In this document: piece by piece, positions 23,301 to 34,600 of the stretch
How positions within the stretch are numbered: position 1 is the first letter of the stretch
Layout: every line of letters begins with the position of its first letter
From: Chrysemys picta bellii
Taxonomy: Eukaryota; Chordata; Testudines; Emydidae
DNA: 64,000 nt
Assembly: GCF_011386835.1 (NCBI RefSeq)
Contig: NC_088799.1
Location: forward strand, 77,085,302 to 77,149,301
Direction: 5' to 3'
Position numbers and translations under genes: made by a program
The notes under the pieces: generated by a model
What the model saw: the letters and a program-made list of their open reading frames with translations, nothing else
What the model was told of the DNA's origin: nothing
The model's database searches: none

Positions 23301-24702
23301 AGAGCGCAGTAAGGCTCTGGACAGCCAAAGCATGAGTCTGCTTTGAAGAAAGAATGTAGAGAAATGACTGGAGCTTGTATCTTCCTTTCTTTTCAGGCCC
23401 AAAATGAACCTGTCCCAACTACCAGCAAACCAACTCCCCTCCCCGCACCTGCTCCTTATAAAGGGCTGGGAAGGATCATCTAATTCATAACAGCAGGCAG
23501 CCCTGCTACTCCTGCAATTCTGCACCTAAGCAACACAACTGTAACCTTTCCTTTACTATTAACCCTGTTCCTGCCAATTCCTAGTCATCCATCACACACA
23601 TGCACACTTTTACATAGTTGTGAATCTCAGCAATATATACTCATCTTAGAATCACCTGATTAGTTTGTAGGCAACAATTATTGCAACTAGATTACCTCTT
23701 TAGATTGAATAGAAAATGGTTAATTAAATGCAAAATGGCAAGTATCCATCAATTAATCCTCAATAAATGTAATTTAAATCAGTTTCCATTTAACTAACAT
23801 GTAATACTCGTTAAACCTGTCTTAAATAACAAGGAAAATCAGTTTCCTTTTGTACTGGTGACCTATATCTTAAAGTTGAACATAACTGGAGTTGGAAACC
23901 TTGGGGGTGTTTTAAAATGCTCAGTTAAGACATGGGTTTGCATTGCAGATGTAAGATCCTTTTTACAGATTGCATTAAATAATTATCTAAGATCCTTAAG
24001 TTAAAGCACAATATGGGCACTTGTTCCTTTTTTTAAAGAAGTGCTAATGCATTTCCATTTGGAAAGTTTCCTGATTGAAACTCAATCTCTTTGGCAGAAA
24101 AACTGTGTGTATTTGAGGTAAAGTATTGTAAGCACCCAGTCCTTGCTCTAGCTAGACTGTTATGCATACAGCAAAATATTTTCCAAATTCTTAATGGGCA
24201 GAATACGGATTATGTTTAGAATGTCAGAATGTCTCTCCGTTTAATTAGCTTCCCTTTCTCCTCAGCATGCCCCATACATGCATTCTTCAGCATTACGGTC
24301 TGGAAAAAATCCTGAACCTGATAGACAACAAAACTATGTGCTAGGCCTCAGACCCTCGTTTACTCCTAGCATTCATCTTAATAGACAAGAGAGTCTTGTG
24401 TTTTCAAAATATGCCCTATCATTCATGCTTAGGACTTTAATTGTTTTCATTTATCCATGGGATAATTAGAAAGACTGTATCAGAACAGGGGCACATCAAG
24501 CATTCATATAGACATAGGGTAGGATTTTCAAATGTGCCAAAGTGAGTTAAGAGAACAAATCTCATTGACTGTCAGTGGGACTTGTGATTAACTTCTGTTC
24601 CTAACTCACTTAGGCATATCTGAAACCTCCATCTCTATATATATAAATTTACTCATAATTAGCTACGATAATTTTGGTGTGTGAATTCATTTTCCTCCCT
24701 TA
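20318..24702. other. Intergenic, upstream of TMEM182-like; no gene seen
   Basis: No MFSD9-like or other coding segment on either strand. A direct repeat of the 16-mer CATGACTGGTTTGAGT occurs twice at 20337-20368. 22080-22230 is GC-rich (poly-G at 22093) without a recognisable product. Confidence 0.45.
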
Positions 24703-24710
24703 TATTAAAG

Positions 24711-24889
24711 CAGGGATCGGCAACCTTTGGCATGCGGCCCATCAGGGAAAGCCGCTGATGGGCTGGGACAGTTTGTTTACCTGCAGCATTCACAGGTTTG
24801 GCCAATCGCAGCTCCCACTGGCTGCAAGGTTTGCCGTTCCAGACAATGGGGGCTGCGTGAAGCCGCCTGCCAAAGGTTGCTGATCCCTG
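24711..24889. mobile_element. hAT MITE with 8-bp TSD TATTAAAG
   Basis: 179 bp with TIRs CAGGGATCGGCAACCTTTGG and CCAAAGGTTGCTGATCCCTG, flanked by TATTAAAG at 24703-24710 and 24890-24897. The internal GCGGCCC/GGGCCGC-like palindromic sequence relates it to the copies at 37650 and 52282. Confidence 0.85.
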
Positions 24890-24957
24890 TATTAAAGAGA
24901 TTGTCTCGTTATTGGTAAGTGCTCTACGGAGCTGATAGAAGAAGTTAAAGTTGTAAT

Positions 24958-26613
24958 TAGGGCTGTCAAGCAATTTTAAAAATGAACCACGATTAACCGC
25001 ACTGTTAAACAATAATAGAACACCATTTATTTAAATATTTTGGATGTTTTCTACATTTTCAAATATATTGATTTCACTTACAACACAGAATACAAAGTGT
25101 ACAGCGCTCACTTTATATTTATTTTTGATTACAAATATTTGCAATGTAATAAACAAAAGAAATAGTATTTTTCAATTCACCTAATACAAACATTGTAGTG
25201 CAATCTCTTTGTCGTGAAAGTTTAACTTACAAATGTAGAATTATGTACAAAAAAACTACATTCAAAAATAAAACAATGTAAAACATAGAGCCTACAAGTC
25301 CACTCAGTCCTAATTCTTGTTCAGCCAATCGCTCAGACAAACAAGTTTGTTTACATTTGCAGGAGATAATGCTGCCCACTTCTTGTTCACAATGTCACAA
25401 TGAAAGTGAGAACAGATGTTCTCATGACACTGTTGTAGCCGGCGTCGCAAGATATTTACATGCCAGATGCGCTAAAGATTCATATGTCCCTTCATGCTTC
25501 AACCACCATTCCAGAAGACATGAGTCCATGCTGATGACGGGTTCTGCTTGATAACACTCTAAAGCAGTGCGGACCAGCGCATGTTCATTTTCATCATCTG
25601 AGTCAGATGCCACCAGCAGAAGGTTGATTTTCTTTTTTGGTGGTTTGGGTTCTGTAGTTTCCGCATCACAGTGTTGCTCTTTTAAGACTTCTGAAAGCAT
25701 GCTCCACACCTCATCCCTCTCAGATTTTGGAAGGCACTTCAGATTCTTAAATCTTGGGTTGAGTGCTGTAGCTAGCTTTAGAAATCTCACATTGGTACCT
25801 TCTTTGCGTTTTGTCAAATCTGCAGTGAAAGTGTTCTTAAAACGAACAACAGATGATGGGTCATCATACAAGACTGCTATAACATGAAATGCAGGCAGAA
25901 TGCGGGTAAAACAGCCATAGACATATAATTCTTCCCCAAGGAGTTCAATCACAAATTTAATTAACACATTATTTTTTTAATGAGCAGCATCAGCATGGAA
26001 GCATGTCCTCTGGAATGGTGGCCAAAGTATGAAGGGACATAAGAATGTTTAACATATCTGGTATGTAAATACCTTGCAATGCTGGCTACAAACGTCCCAT
26101 GCGAATGCCTGTTCTCACTTTCTGGTGACATTGTAAATAAGAAGTGGGCAGCATTATCTCCCATAAATGTAAACAAACTTGTTTGTCTTAGCAACTGGCT
26201 GAACAAGAAATAGGACTGAGTGGACTTGTAGGCTCTAAAGTTTTACATTGCTTTGTTTTTGAATGCAGTTATGTAACAAAAAAATCTACATTTGTAAGTT
26301 GAACTTTCACGATAAAGAGATTGCACTACCGTATTTGTATGAGGTGAATTGAAAAATATTATTTCTTTTGTTTATCATTTTTACAGTGCGAATATTTGTA
26401 ATCAAATATAATACTATGAAGTGGACAGTGTACACATTGTATTCTGGTTTGTAATTGAAATCAATATATTTGAAAATGTAGAAAAACATCAAAAATATTT
26501 AATAAATTTCAATTGGTATTCTATTGTTTAACAATGCAATTAAAACTGCGATTAATCTCCATTAATTTTTTTAGTTATTCGCGTGAGTTAACTGCGATTA
26601 ATTGACAGCCCTA
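24958..26613 (-). mobile_element. hAT element with ~600-bp inverted arms, 8-bp TSD GTTGTAAT
   Basis: 1656 bp, ends TAGGGCTGTC.../...GACAGCCCTA, flanked by GTTGTAAT at 24950-24957 and 26614-26621. The left arm (to about 25560) and right arm (from about 25980) are diverged reverse complements, including the transposase tail. A transposase fragment lies between and on the minus strand. It belongs to the same family as 48402-50081. Confidence 0.88.
25422..25967 (-). pseudogene. hAT transposase C-terminal fragment (ZBED-like)
   Basis: About 181 codons including LATALNPRFKNLKCLPKSE, PPKKKINLLL, the acidic DSDDENEH, and EWWLKHEGTYESLAHLACKYLATPATTVS. The last is the hAT C-terminal dimerisation motif. 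No BED finger or catalytic core precedes it, so the element could not move itself. The reverse complement of the same tail is duplicated in the other arm (25980-26206). Confidence 0.85.
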
Positions 26614-28324
26614 GTTGTAATATTATGCATCCTTGTAATAATCATGCTGTCTCCAAAGAACAAGAGGCCAATAAAAAAAAGAAGCCACCTTTCAGAGACA
26701 TCTTTATGAATTATGAAATTTGTGCCCAATTCCTAGAGGAATTAGTGTGAAAAAGATGTATAGCCATACTTTTAAAAGCGACCACTGCCATTGTGTGCTT
26801 CAGTGTTTTGGGTGTCATGTAAGGTGTCTTGTGCACCCAAGAAGGGTGGCACCCAATATCGGTGGCCACTTTTGAATATTTTGACCTTAACATTTAGAAG
26901 ACTGCTCTACACTTTCTGTGTAAGCCAAAGAGAAATAACTCTATGAACTGCTTAGGGAAGTTACAATTTATTTCCACAAAACCGTGCAATATTCAATGAT
27001 ACAGTGAATCGATGTTTTAAACACTTTTAAAGGACTAAAACTCTGCAAAGAATTAATTAGCCATGCACTGAAGCCCAAGCATTTAACAGTTTTCCACTCA
27101 ATTGTAGGATTTCAAGACCACCAACACTGGATACGGGCAAAGATTATCAAGTGTATTCTAGGCTGGAATTTATATTGGTCATAAGTCTAGGGCCACTGAG
27201 CAACTGGAAAATACTTCATGAAAGCTTTGGCTGAGCTATTATACTTAAGCTTAAAAAATATTCCATACTTTCTGGAAGGTTAAATTTGGGGCAGAGTGAA
27301 TCACTGGGAAAAAATGCACTGTATAAAATATTGTCTTTTCTGCAGATCACGTGAAATGTTAATACAACAGAGATCTATTTTACAACCCCAATCCTGCAAA
27401 AGTTTCTAGCCCTCGTGGCTGTGGAAAAAGCTTCAAAATGTGACCCCAGTGCACTCTATAGGCTCAAAAGTAGAAGGCAAATAGAACATCAAATCTATTA
27501 TTTTTACATAATCTAATGATTTTAAAGCCAGTCTCATTATTTTTGGTGCGTCTGACTCATAATTTTTCAACATTTGGGGTTGGCAAATACTGGAGAAATA
27601 ATAAGGTTCGTTTGCTCCTTTAAAGAGACAATACCAGCAGCTTGCCACATTAACTGGCGTTAACAATTACTTCAATTCAAAACACAGCATTGGGTTGGTT
27701 TAGATTAAAATAAAACAAGTTTATTAACAGAAGGACATAAGATAAGTGATGCCAAGTAAAGGAAATAAAGGCAGAGATCATCAAAAGCAAATAAAAGTGA
27801 AAACACAAATCTAAAATTCTAAAACTTAATCTTGCAAGGTGCAGTCTTAGTAAGATGGTTTTTCTCACCAATTATTCTTTGTCCAGCATGCCTGACCGTC
27901 TCTTGGTCATTACCTTCCACAGAACTACAAGGTACTGGTTTTCCTTGTCTTCTTAGGCAAAAGTTAAAGATGGAGTCTCTCTCTGGACCTTATATTCCCA
28001 AAGAATTGTCTTTGTTCTCAAAGTCAGGAAGACCTCTGGGGGATTCCATCGCCTGTCTCTCTCTGGGGTGCAGGAGCCATATTAATTCTCTGTCTCTCGA
28101 GTTTAGGCGCAAGACACCCCCACTTGTTTTTTGATAGCTTTGTTTACAGCTAATATGTAAATTAAGGTACATCCACATCCCTCTGTCCGTTTATCACCTT
28201 TACCTAGGGTAGTCTGTATTCTTAAATAGGTTCTAGTAACATTATACAGCGATAATTCATTACTTCCCATATAAGGTTAACACATGCATTTTATATTATA
28301 TTACAAGGCATATTTTCTTCAGAC

Positions 28325-28470
28325 ATCAATACAGAAGTGTGTAGGTGTGAATACAGGAGCGCTTAGATTCACACCCTCTGAAACATCTGGTACTGGCTAC
28401 TGTTGGAAGACAAGCTATTGGGCTAGACAGACCATTGGTCTCAATCAGTGAGGCCATTCTGATGTTCTTA
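28325..28470. mobile_element. CR1-like 3' end fragment
   Basis: ACATCTGGTACTGGCTACTG, GGCTAGACAGACCATTGGTC and GGCCATTCTGATGTTCTT form a block I recognise from the 3' ends of CR1-type repeats in turtles. No TSD was identified. Confidence 0.45.
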
Positions 28471-29184
28471 ACCAACCCAAAACAAAATATTTTATTTAGA
28501 TATTCCTGATGGCAAATGAAATTTTGGGGGCAAAATTGATTGTCTTCCATAGAAAATTTAAATTTTGCAAAAATTGAATTTTCTGTCAGAAAATCATTCC
28601 GACAGAACATTCCCAATTAGTTCTATTAACCATATATTGCAGCTTTGCAAAGAAATCCAAAACTGGTGAAAAATCACCCCATTGAATAGGCTTCTTGCCC
28701 AATAATACTACCACAGATAATTTATTTGACAAGACATGGAAATCATAATTTAAAAGAAAAAAATCATTCTTTTTTTTTTATCCAGTACCCAAAAATGTGC
28801 TAGGTACCTCACAAGACATAAAGATGATACGGTCACCACTACAGATACCAATCAATTAGCCAAGGGGTTCCAAAAGTTTCCATTCTTTGGTTCCAACATT
28901 TTTTGGCTCAAACACCGAATTCTCTGCATTTCTGCTCTCCAGATAAAGAACCTGAAAACATCCACCTTGGTAAATCTTTATATAATTATACATACCATGT
29001 AAAACGTAAACAGTAATTTAAACAATGTAAAAATTAAACTATAGGTAAATAATAAGTCGGAGCTCACTATTTATTAAAAATCAAAACAGAGATATCAGCT
29101 GTAAATGAATATGCCTCCTTCAAAATGTTAGCTTTCTGATTCTTCTCATCTCACATGCACATGTATATGATTACTAGTGTCAAT

Positions 29185-29480
29185 AAACAAAGCAGTGTAG
29201 TTGTAGCCATGTCAGTCCCAGGATATTAGAGAGACAAGGGGGGTGAGGTAATATCTTTTACTGGACCAACTTCTGTTGGTGAGAGAGACAAGCTTTTGAA
29301 CCACACAGAGATCTTCTTCAGGGCATCACAACAGAATGCAAGGTGGAACAGTTTGTTTAGCATAAGTAGTTAGCACATATTATAAAGGACCATTCAAGGT
29401 AGAGTTGCCCGTTAAAACTGCATACAACAATCTGTAACCCACTAACCCCCTCTTTTTCTCCTATAACTGCATACTGCAGC
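29185..29480 (-). mobile_element. Penelope-like element 3' fragment, second subfamily
   Basis: Contains GCAGTGTAGTTGTAGCCATG, then AGAGAGACAAGG, the palindromic ACCAACTTCTGTTGGT, and a tail running to about 29480 (GGTGGAACAGTTTGTTTAGC...). The order of blocks matches the PLE tails at 6631 and 13074, but the sequence is a different subfamily. Confidence 0.55.
29283..29321 (-). other. Decayed hammerhead-like core in PLE subfamily
   Basis: On the minus strand, CTGAAGA (29321-29315) is followed by a stem-like region and AAAAGCTT in place of GAAAGCTT. Same spacing as the copies at 6723 and 13465, but both the stem and the GAAA box are mutated. Confidence 0.2.
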
Positions 29481-31029
29481 TATATATACACACACCATAT
29501 ATATAAAATAAAATATAGAGCAGATCCTGATTAAATTAAAGCTAAAGTATCAGATTTTTATTTGCATTAAGGCCATTTTATACAAATTAGGCAGTGTAAA
29601 AAAGGGGCCTTAAAAAGGAAGTAAATTAAGTCTATTTATGTCTGCTTTCAAGCCTTTTTCACTGCCAGATCACTGTGAAAGGGCCTTAGTGTAATGAGAA
29701 ACAGGCCCCAAATCTTTGAAAAATAATTATAATCAGTAAGGTGTGATTAACTAAAAAATGAATTATGCATCTGGTTTGGTGGTACAGTGTTTCCCAGTGG
29801 AATATTACTGTACGTGGAGGATAAAGACTGTGAAAGTCCAATTATGCCATGTAAAAGAGGACTGAGGTCTTTGGTACATTCTTTATATTTTTTTCATAAA
29901 GGATCTATTTATTTACTTGTGTTCTGTTAAACTCCCCATACCTTCTATTATGCAGATTAATAGGCAGAGAAGGAAAAGGATTGATGTTAGTGATGGGTGA
30001 ACCTAACATATTTGGAGATTTGGTTTGATTTGGCAAAGCAAAACGCCAAGGTTTGGATGCATATCTGGAGTTTCTAAGCATTGCCCAAAATATCGAGGTT
30101 TCCTACTTCCTCTATCTTCACACCCTGCCCCTTAAACTCTCCCTTTAATCTCTTCCTGTGCTATGAGGAGGATATCCCCCTTCCTTCCCTGACAGAAGCA
30201 CTTTTTAGCAGAGCCTCTGAGGACTTCTCTCTTCCAAAAATCTTTTGAGAAGAGCCTCCTCACTCAGGCTTTCTTTGCCCCTAGGCCCCAATAGCAGCAG
30301 CAGGAGCGGAAATCTTCTGAGGGAGGCTTTGCCACCTTTCCTCCAGCAGAAACAGTGCTAGCCTAGCTCTGTCTATGTAAGTGATTGTGTGCTGGTATTC
30401 TCCTGTTACTGATGCAGGATTTGGAGCTTCCCAGGTGCTATGAATCATTGCTGGGAACCCCGAGACTGTTAACATGCAGTTACCATGACCAAAAAGGAAG
30501 AGGAGGGAGACTTCTCTCAGGGGAATACTCCAGGTTTGCTTCATGGCATGGACAAACACTTGGGATAGTTCTCATTTCTCCTTGAGGAGGTTTTTGAGCC
30601 TGTTCTCAGCAGACGTGCAGTGGCTGTTGGCAAGAGAACCTCAGTCCAGCAAACTTCTTTCGCTCTCTATCTCTCCTTTGTGTATATTTCTCTGCAACAA
30701 ATTTTGTATTAAAAAATATCAGAAGTAAATATAACCAGGGTTTTCTGCAGGAAATATTACATTTGATACAGTAAAGTCCCCTCACTCCCTGCCCCAAATA
30801 CATTAGAAAAACAGTAAGAATAACTTTGTTCAATTTCAACCCTGTTGTGTTAGATTCCCCTTAATAGTTTTGTGTTTGTGAAACATGCCAGTCCAGTAAG
30901 ACATAGCACCTGACCTCAGGACACAGCTAGTGTTCAAATGTTCCAGGACTGATTTCCTTATTCCGGAACCACTCATTACCGATGAGTGAGAAGTGCAATC
31001 CCACATCTCACCACTAATAGTGATTCCAC

Positions 31030-31480
31030 TGCCTCCCTTGCCAGCTTGTTCCACTGCCTAATGAAACTCTCCCTATAACGTTTTTCTTAACATTTTATCT
31101 AAATCTTCCCTGCTGCTCATTGTGTCCCCACTGACTCCAGAGAATAATTGATCCCTATTCTTTTTTTAAATATCCATTTTTGTACTTGCGGTTACAGCAT
31201 TTTTCCCTCTGCCTTTTTCAGACTAAACATGCTAATTTCTCTTAAGCTTCCCTCTGACTTTTATCATTCGTTGCTGCTGCTCTCCTCTGAATTCTCTGCA
31301 GTTTCTTTATGTCCCTTTAAAAATGTGGTGTCCAGCACTGAAATCAGTGTTCTAACAGAGATCCAAGTAACACAGAGCAGGTTGCATCCTCTATATGTAA
31401 TATACCTATTATTACAGCCCACTATACACATAGTCTTATTTACAACAGCATCACATTGCTGACTCCTTTCTAAACTAAGG
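31030..31480 (-). mobile_element. CR1 LINE fragment, diverged
   Basis: Collinear with the RT C-terminal half of the CR1 copy at 63030-64000. Antisense signatures include TGCTGCTCTCCTCTGAATTC, GTGTCCAGCACTGAAATCAG and ACAGCATCACATTGCTGACT, matching 'exxxRRATxMI' and 'CDVAVKKAN' regions. Many frame breaks. It lies just downstream of the SLC9A stop, so it probably forms part of the 3' UTR or flank. Confidence 0.65.
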
Positions 31481-31543
31481 TGAACAGATTTTCTTCTACA
31501 CAGCCAGGGAACAGAGTCAGACCCGGGCCAGAAGCATGTACTC

Positions 31544-31680
31544 TTACATTTCTGCATGTGACCCTTTTCCTGTTTCTTCTTCATTAACCAATTCAGTGCT
31601 GCCAGGCTGTAGAGGTGAGCTGAAGGTCATAGACTTTGATCGGTTGCATTTCGTACCTGGTACTTTTTCTGCATCCCCTA
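31544..31680 (-). CDS. SLC9A2-like: SLC9A terminal exon with stop codon
   Basis: 137 nt from acceptor ttttcctcctctcacag to TAA, in the phase required by the previous exon. It encodes VGDAEKVPGTKCNRSKS, MTFSSPLQPGSTELVNEEE and TGKGSHAEM. Ser/Thr/Glu-rich composition suits an NHE tail, but no residue block is conserved enough to prove it. A CR1 fragment begins right behind it, so the 3' UTR contains repeat sequence. Another exon between 39482 and 31681 cannot be excluded. Confidence 0.5.
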
Positions 31681-34600
31681 CTGTGAGAGGAGGAAAACAC
31701 AGACTCTGCTGAGAATTTTTTCCATTTGTCAGTCAATGGTAATGAGGAAATATTTAAAGCTAGATTAAATTATTACCTGTACGCTGGGCTGAACTATCCA
31801 GTTACAATGATTATCTTTTAGTTACAAAAACAATTAGCAGGCAAGCAGCACTGTTTTGATAGAAGGAAAAATACAACCTTAAAGCTGCTTTGAATTTTGA
31901 AATATGTTATTTAACCGGAATCAAATACTGTAATTCTTTTGTCAGTCCCCACTGGTAACCACTGAATACTTAGTCAGAGTGTTGTAAGACCCGTCATTCA
32001 TGCCAATGAGCAATTTTTAATAACATTTTAAAGAAACAGATGTTCTCTACAAATCTTATGGCAGAGGAACACTTTATTTTGGGTACCTCCAAAACAAGCC
32101 ATGTTAATATAGGCACTTAGATGCACAACTAATGGACTGGATGGATTACATTCTCTTCCAGGTCTGTCAGCAATTGCATGACAGCATTTCTCAAATACAG
32201 TCACCGTGGCTGCATGTGGCTTTTCTTGGAGCCACAGTCTCCTGGGCTGTGATGGGAGGGGAGAGGGTCAAAGTAGCGGCCCCTCTCTGCTGCTCCTGGA
32301 TGCACCACCTTGGTGTTGGTTGCTGGGTCCACCAGCAGGGGTCGGAACCTGTCCCCTTCTGGAGACACCTGGGGTACAGCACCAGAGAAGCAGGCAGCCA
32401 GTGAGTTCTCCAACGTCCCAGGGGCAGTGGAGCTCAGGCTTTGGGCTTCAGTCCTGAGGTGGCGGCGTGGCAGGCTCCAGCTGCACAACTTCGGGCTCTA
32501 TCCCCAGGCTCCATCCCCAGACCGGAGGACTTCGGGCTCTGACCATGAGGCTTCAGGCTCCAGTTCCCCACTGCCTCCCCTTAATCCCCATCCAGGGCTT
32601 AATTTGTCCGTAGGCTTGCCAGGGCTGAGTAAGGCTGCTGTGAAACGTGATACTTGTATGTTTGTTAATAACACTTTTCACAGCAGACTTACTAGCTAGC
32701 AATAAATAAATTACAATGATTTGAATGTGTATATGTGCATATTTATTTCTTTTTTCCTAAAGTTAATTAAGTATTTTAGGGAAAAGTGTGAAAGTGGCCA
32801 CCAGCAAGAGTTGGTGGCTGCATTCTGAGGCCACCAAAAAATTTGTCCTGAGAACCTGACCTAGATCTACTGTGCATATACTTGACTCAATGACAGAGAT
32901 GGGAACAGAACCTAGGAATTCTAGCTCCGACCGCTCTGCTCTGATCACTAGACCACAGCCACGTTTTTTCTGGGTAATAACAATGCTGCTTGGATAACTA
33001 AAATAAACTACAAGTTAAAATGCCTACAGGATATAATGAGTGAACATTTTGATGAATACATTATGGACTCACAAATGTCACACAACTGACTGCATTCCTT
33101 TCAGCCCCTCTTGCAACATTCCAGAACACACTGCTAATACATCTGGTTACAAGGTGGATGACTATCATACCATCAGCTTGCTTTAGTAAACTAAGTTGCT
33201 TCAAAATTTTAAATTAAGGGGGAGAAAAACAGTAGGATAAGGAAAGAAGCAAAGAGTATAAGGAAATATCCTTATTTTGCTTATATTCTTACAGTAGATA
33301 TTTTGTACAAGAAATACTCTATATACTAAAACTAGACCCGTCCCCTCCCCACAGAAACACACTCATTGTGCTGGAAGAAGCGGTCAATAAACACAAAATT
33401 TTCCACAGAATTATACAGAAACATTCGTGCTAAATACTTTTGTGCTAAGCACTGTGAAAACTCATAGTGTTCAATATCTCACACAAAGTATCTGTAGTAG
33501 GCCTAGGAACTGAACATTACATTGTGGTTCAAAGCATGAAAGGATACTGCTTCTCTGCATCCTTAAGGATTTATTTTATATTTCCTCTAGATAGAATGAA
33601 CCTGAGCTTCTTTATATAGCAATGTAGATTTCTTTGATTCTTCATTAACATTAAAACATTCAAAAAGTGAGAAAAATAAGGTTTCAGCTCCCTGAGGGCT
33701 ACAGGTGTGATTGTGAGAACACACAAAGCCAGGTGCCTCTGGTCTTTCTATGTTTGCATTCTAAACTAGCCCATCAGGACACAGACTGTCTTGGTATTGG
33801 TAACTTGTAAAGAGCACATTGTTGGCACTTAGCAAAATTAAACAACAATACATGAAAGCACTTAAGTAGCTGCTTAACTTTAAGCATATATTTAAGTCCC
33901 ACTGATTTCAATAGGACTTAAGCATGTGATTAAAATCAAACACAAGTATGAGTGCTTTGCTGAATAGGTAGGGTGACCAGATGTCCCGATTTTATAGGGA
34001 CAGTCCCAATATTTGGGGCTTTGTCTTATATAGGCGCCTATTACCCCCGCCCCATGCCCTGTCCCGATTTTTCACACTTGCAGTCTGGTCACCCTATAAA
34101 TAGGGATGGTTTCCTGATTCAAGACTATAACTAATAAGGATTTTTCTTTTAAATTCTTGTGAAGGGAGAAAGCTGCAGTAATGACACAGTTAGCTGTGCC
34201 ATTGCCAGGAAGTGTTACCTCCAGTTTTTGTGTTAGTAAAAGTGTTCCCAATGGAGCTGTAATTTAGTTATCATATTGAGGGGTTTTTTCAGGGTAATGG
34301 ATCAATTAACTTGGGTGACACTGATAAGGCTATCTTTGAGACTGGGCATTTCCTGTACTCATTATAAATGCATTATTAACGTTGTACAGATGGCAGATTA
34401 GGTCATAGAGGTGACACAATAAGTCACAGAGGTAGGGGAATAGGACTGCTTTTAAAATATTTCATAGAACCCAATTTCATAGTATTCCTGGTGGAGAGGA
34501 CCACACAGACAACATGCTGCAAGTGAATCTACATGCAGACAAGTCCAAGTTCATAAGAATGACAGGTTTCTTACCTGAATATTTTCTTTCTTTCTGTTAG

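Larger units (their letters stand above)
26622..31029. other. Intergenic; repeats only
   Basis: 27690-28320 resembles a decayed interspersed repeat I cannot classify; 28480-28620 is the AAAATTTT-rich repeat also seen at 41040 and 57400. No conserved coding segment. Confidence 0.4.

Noticed and set aside
25357..25551. Separate small gene on the plus strand inside the hAT element
   Set aside because: It is the antisense of the duplicated transposase tail in the element's inverted arm.
32132..32699. Overlapping frames in a GC-rich block, possibly a gene
   Set aside because: Open on both strands in several frames because of GC-rich, repetitive CAGGCTCCAG-type sequence; looks like an interspersed repeat.
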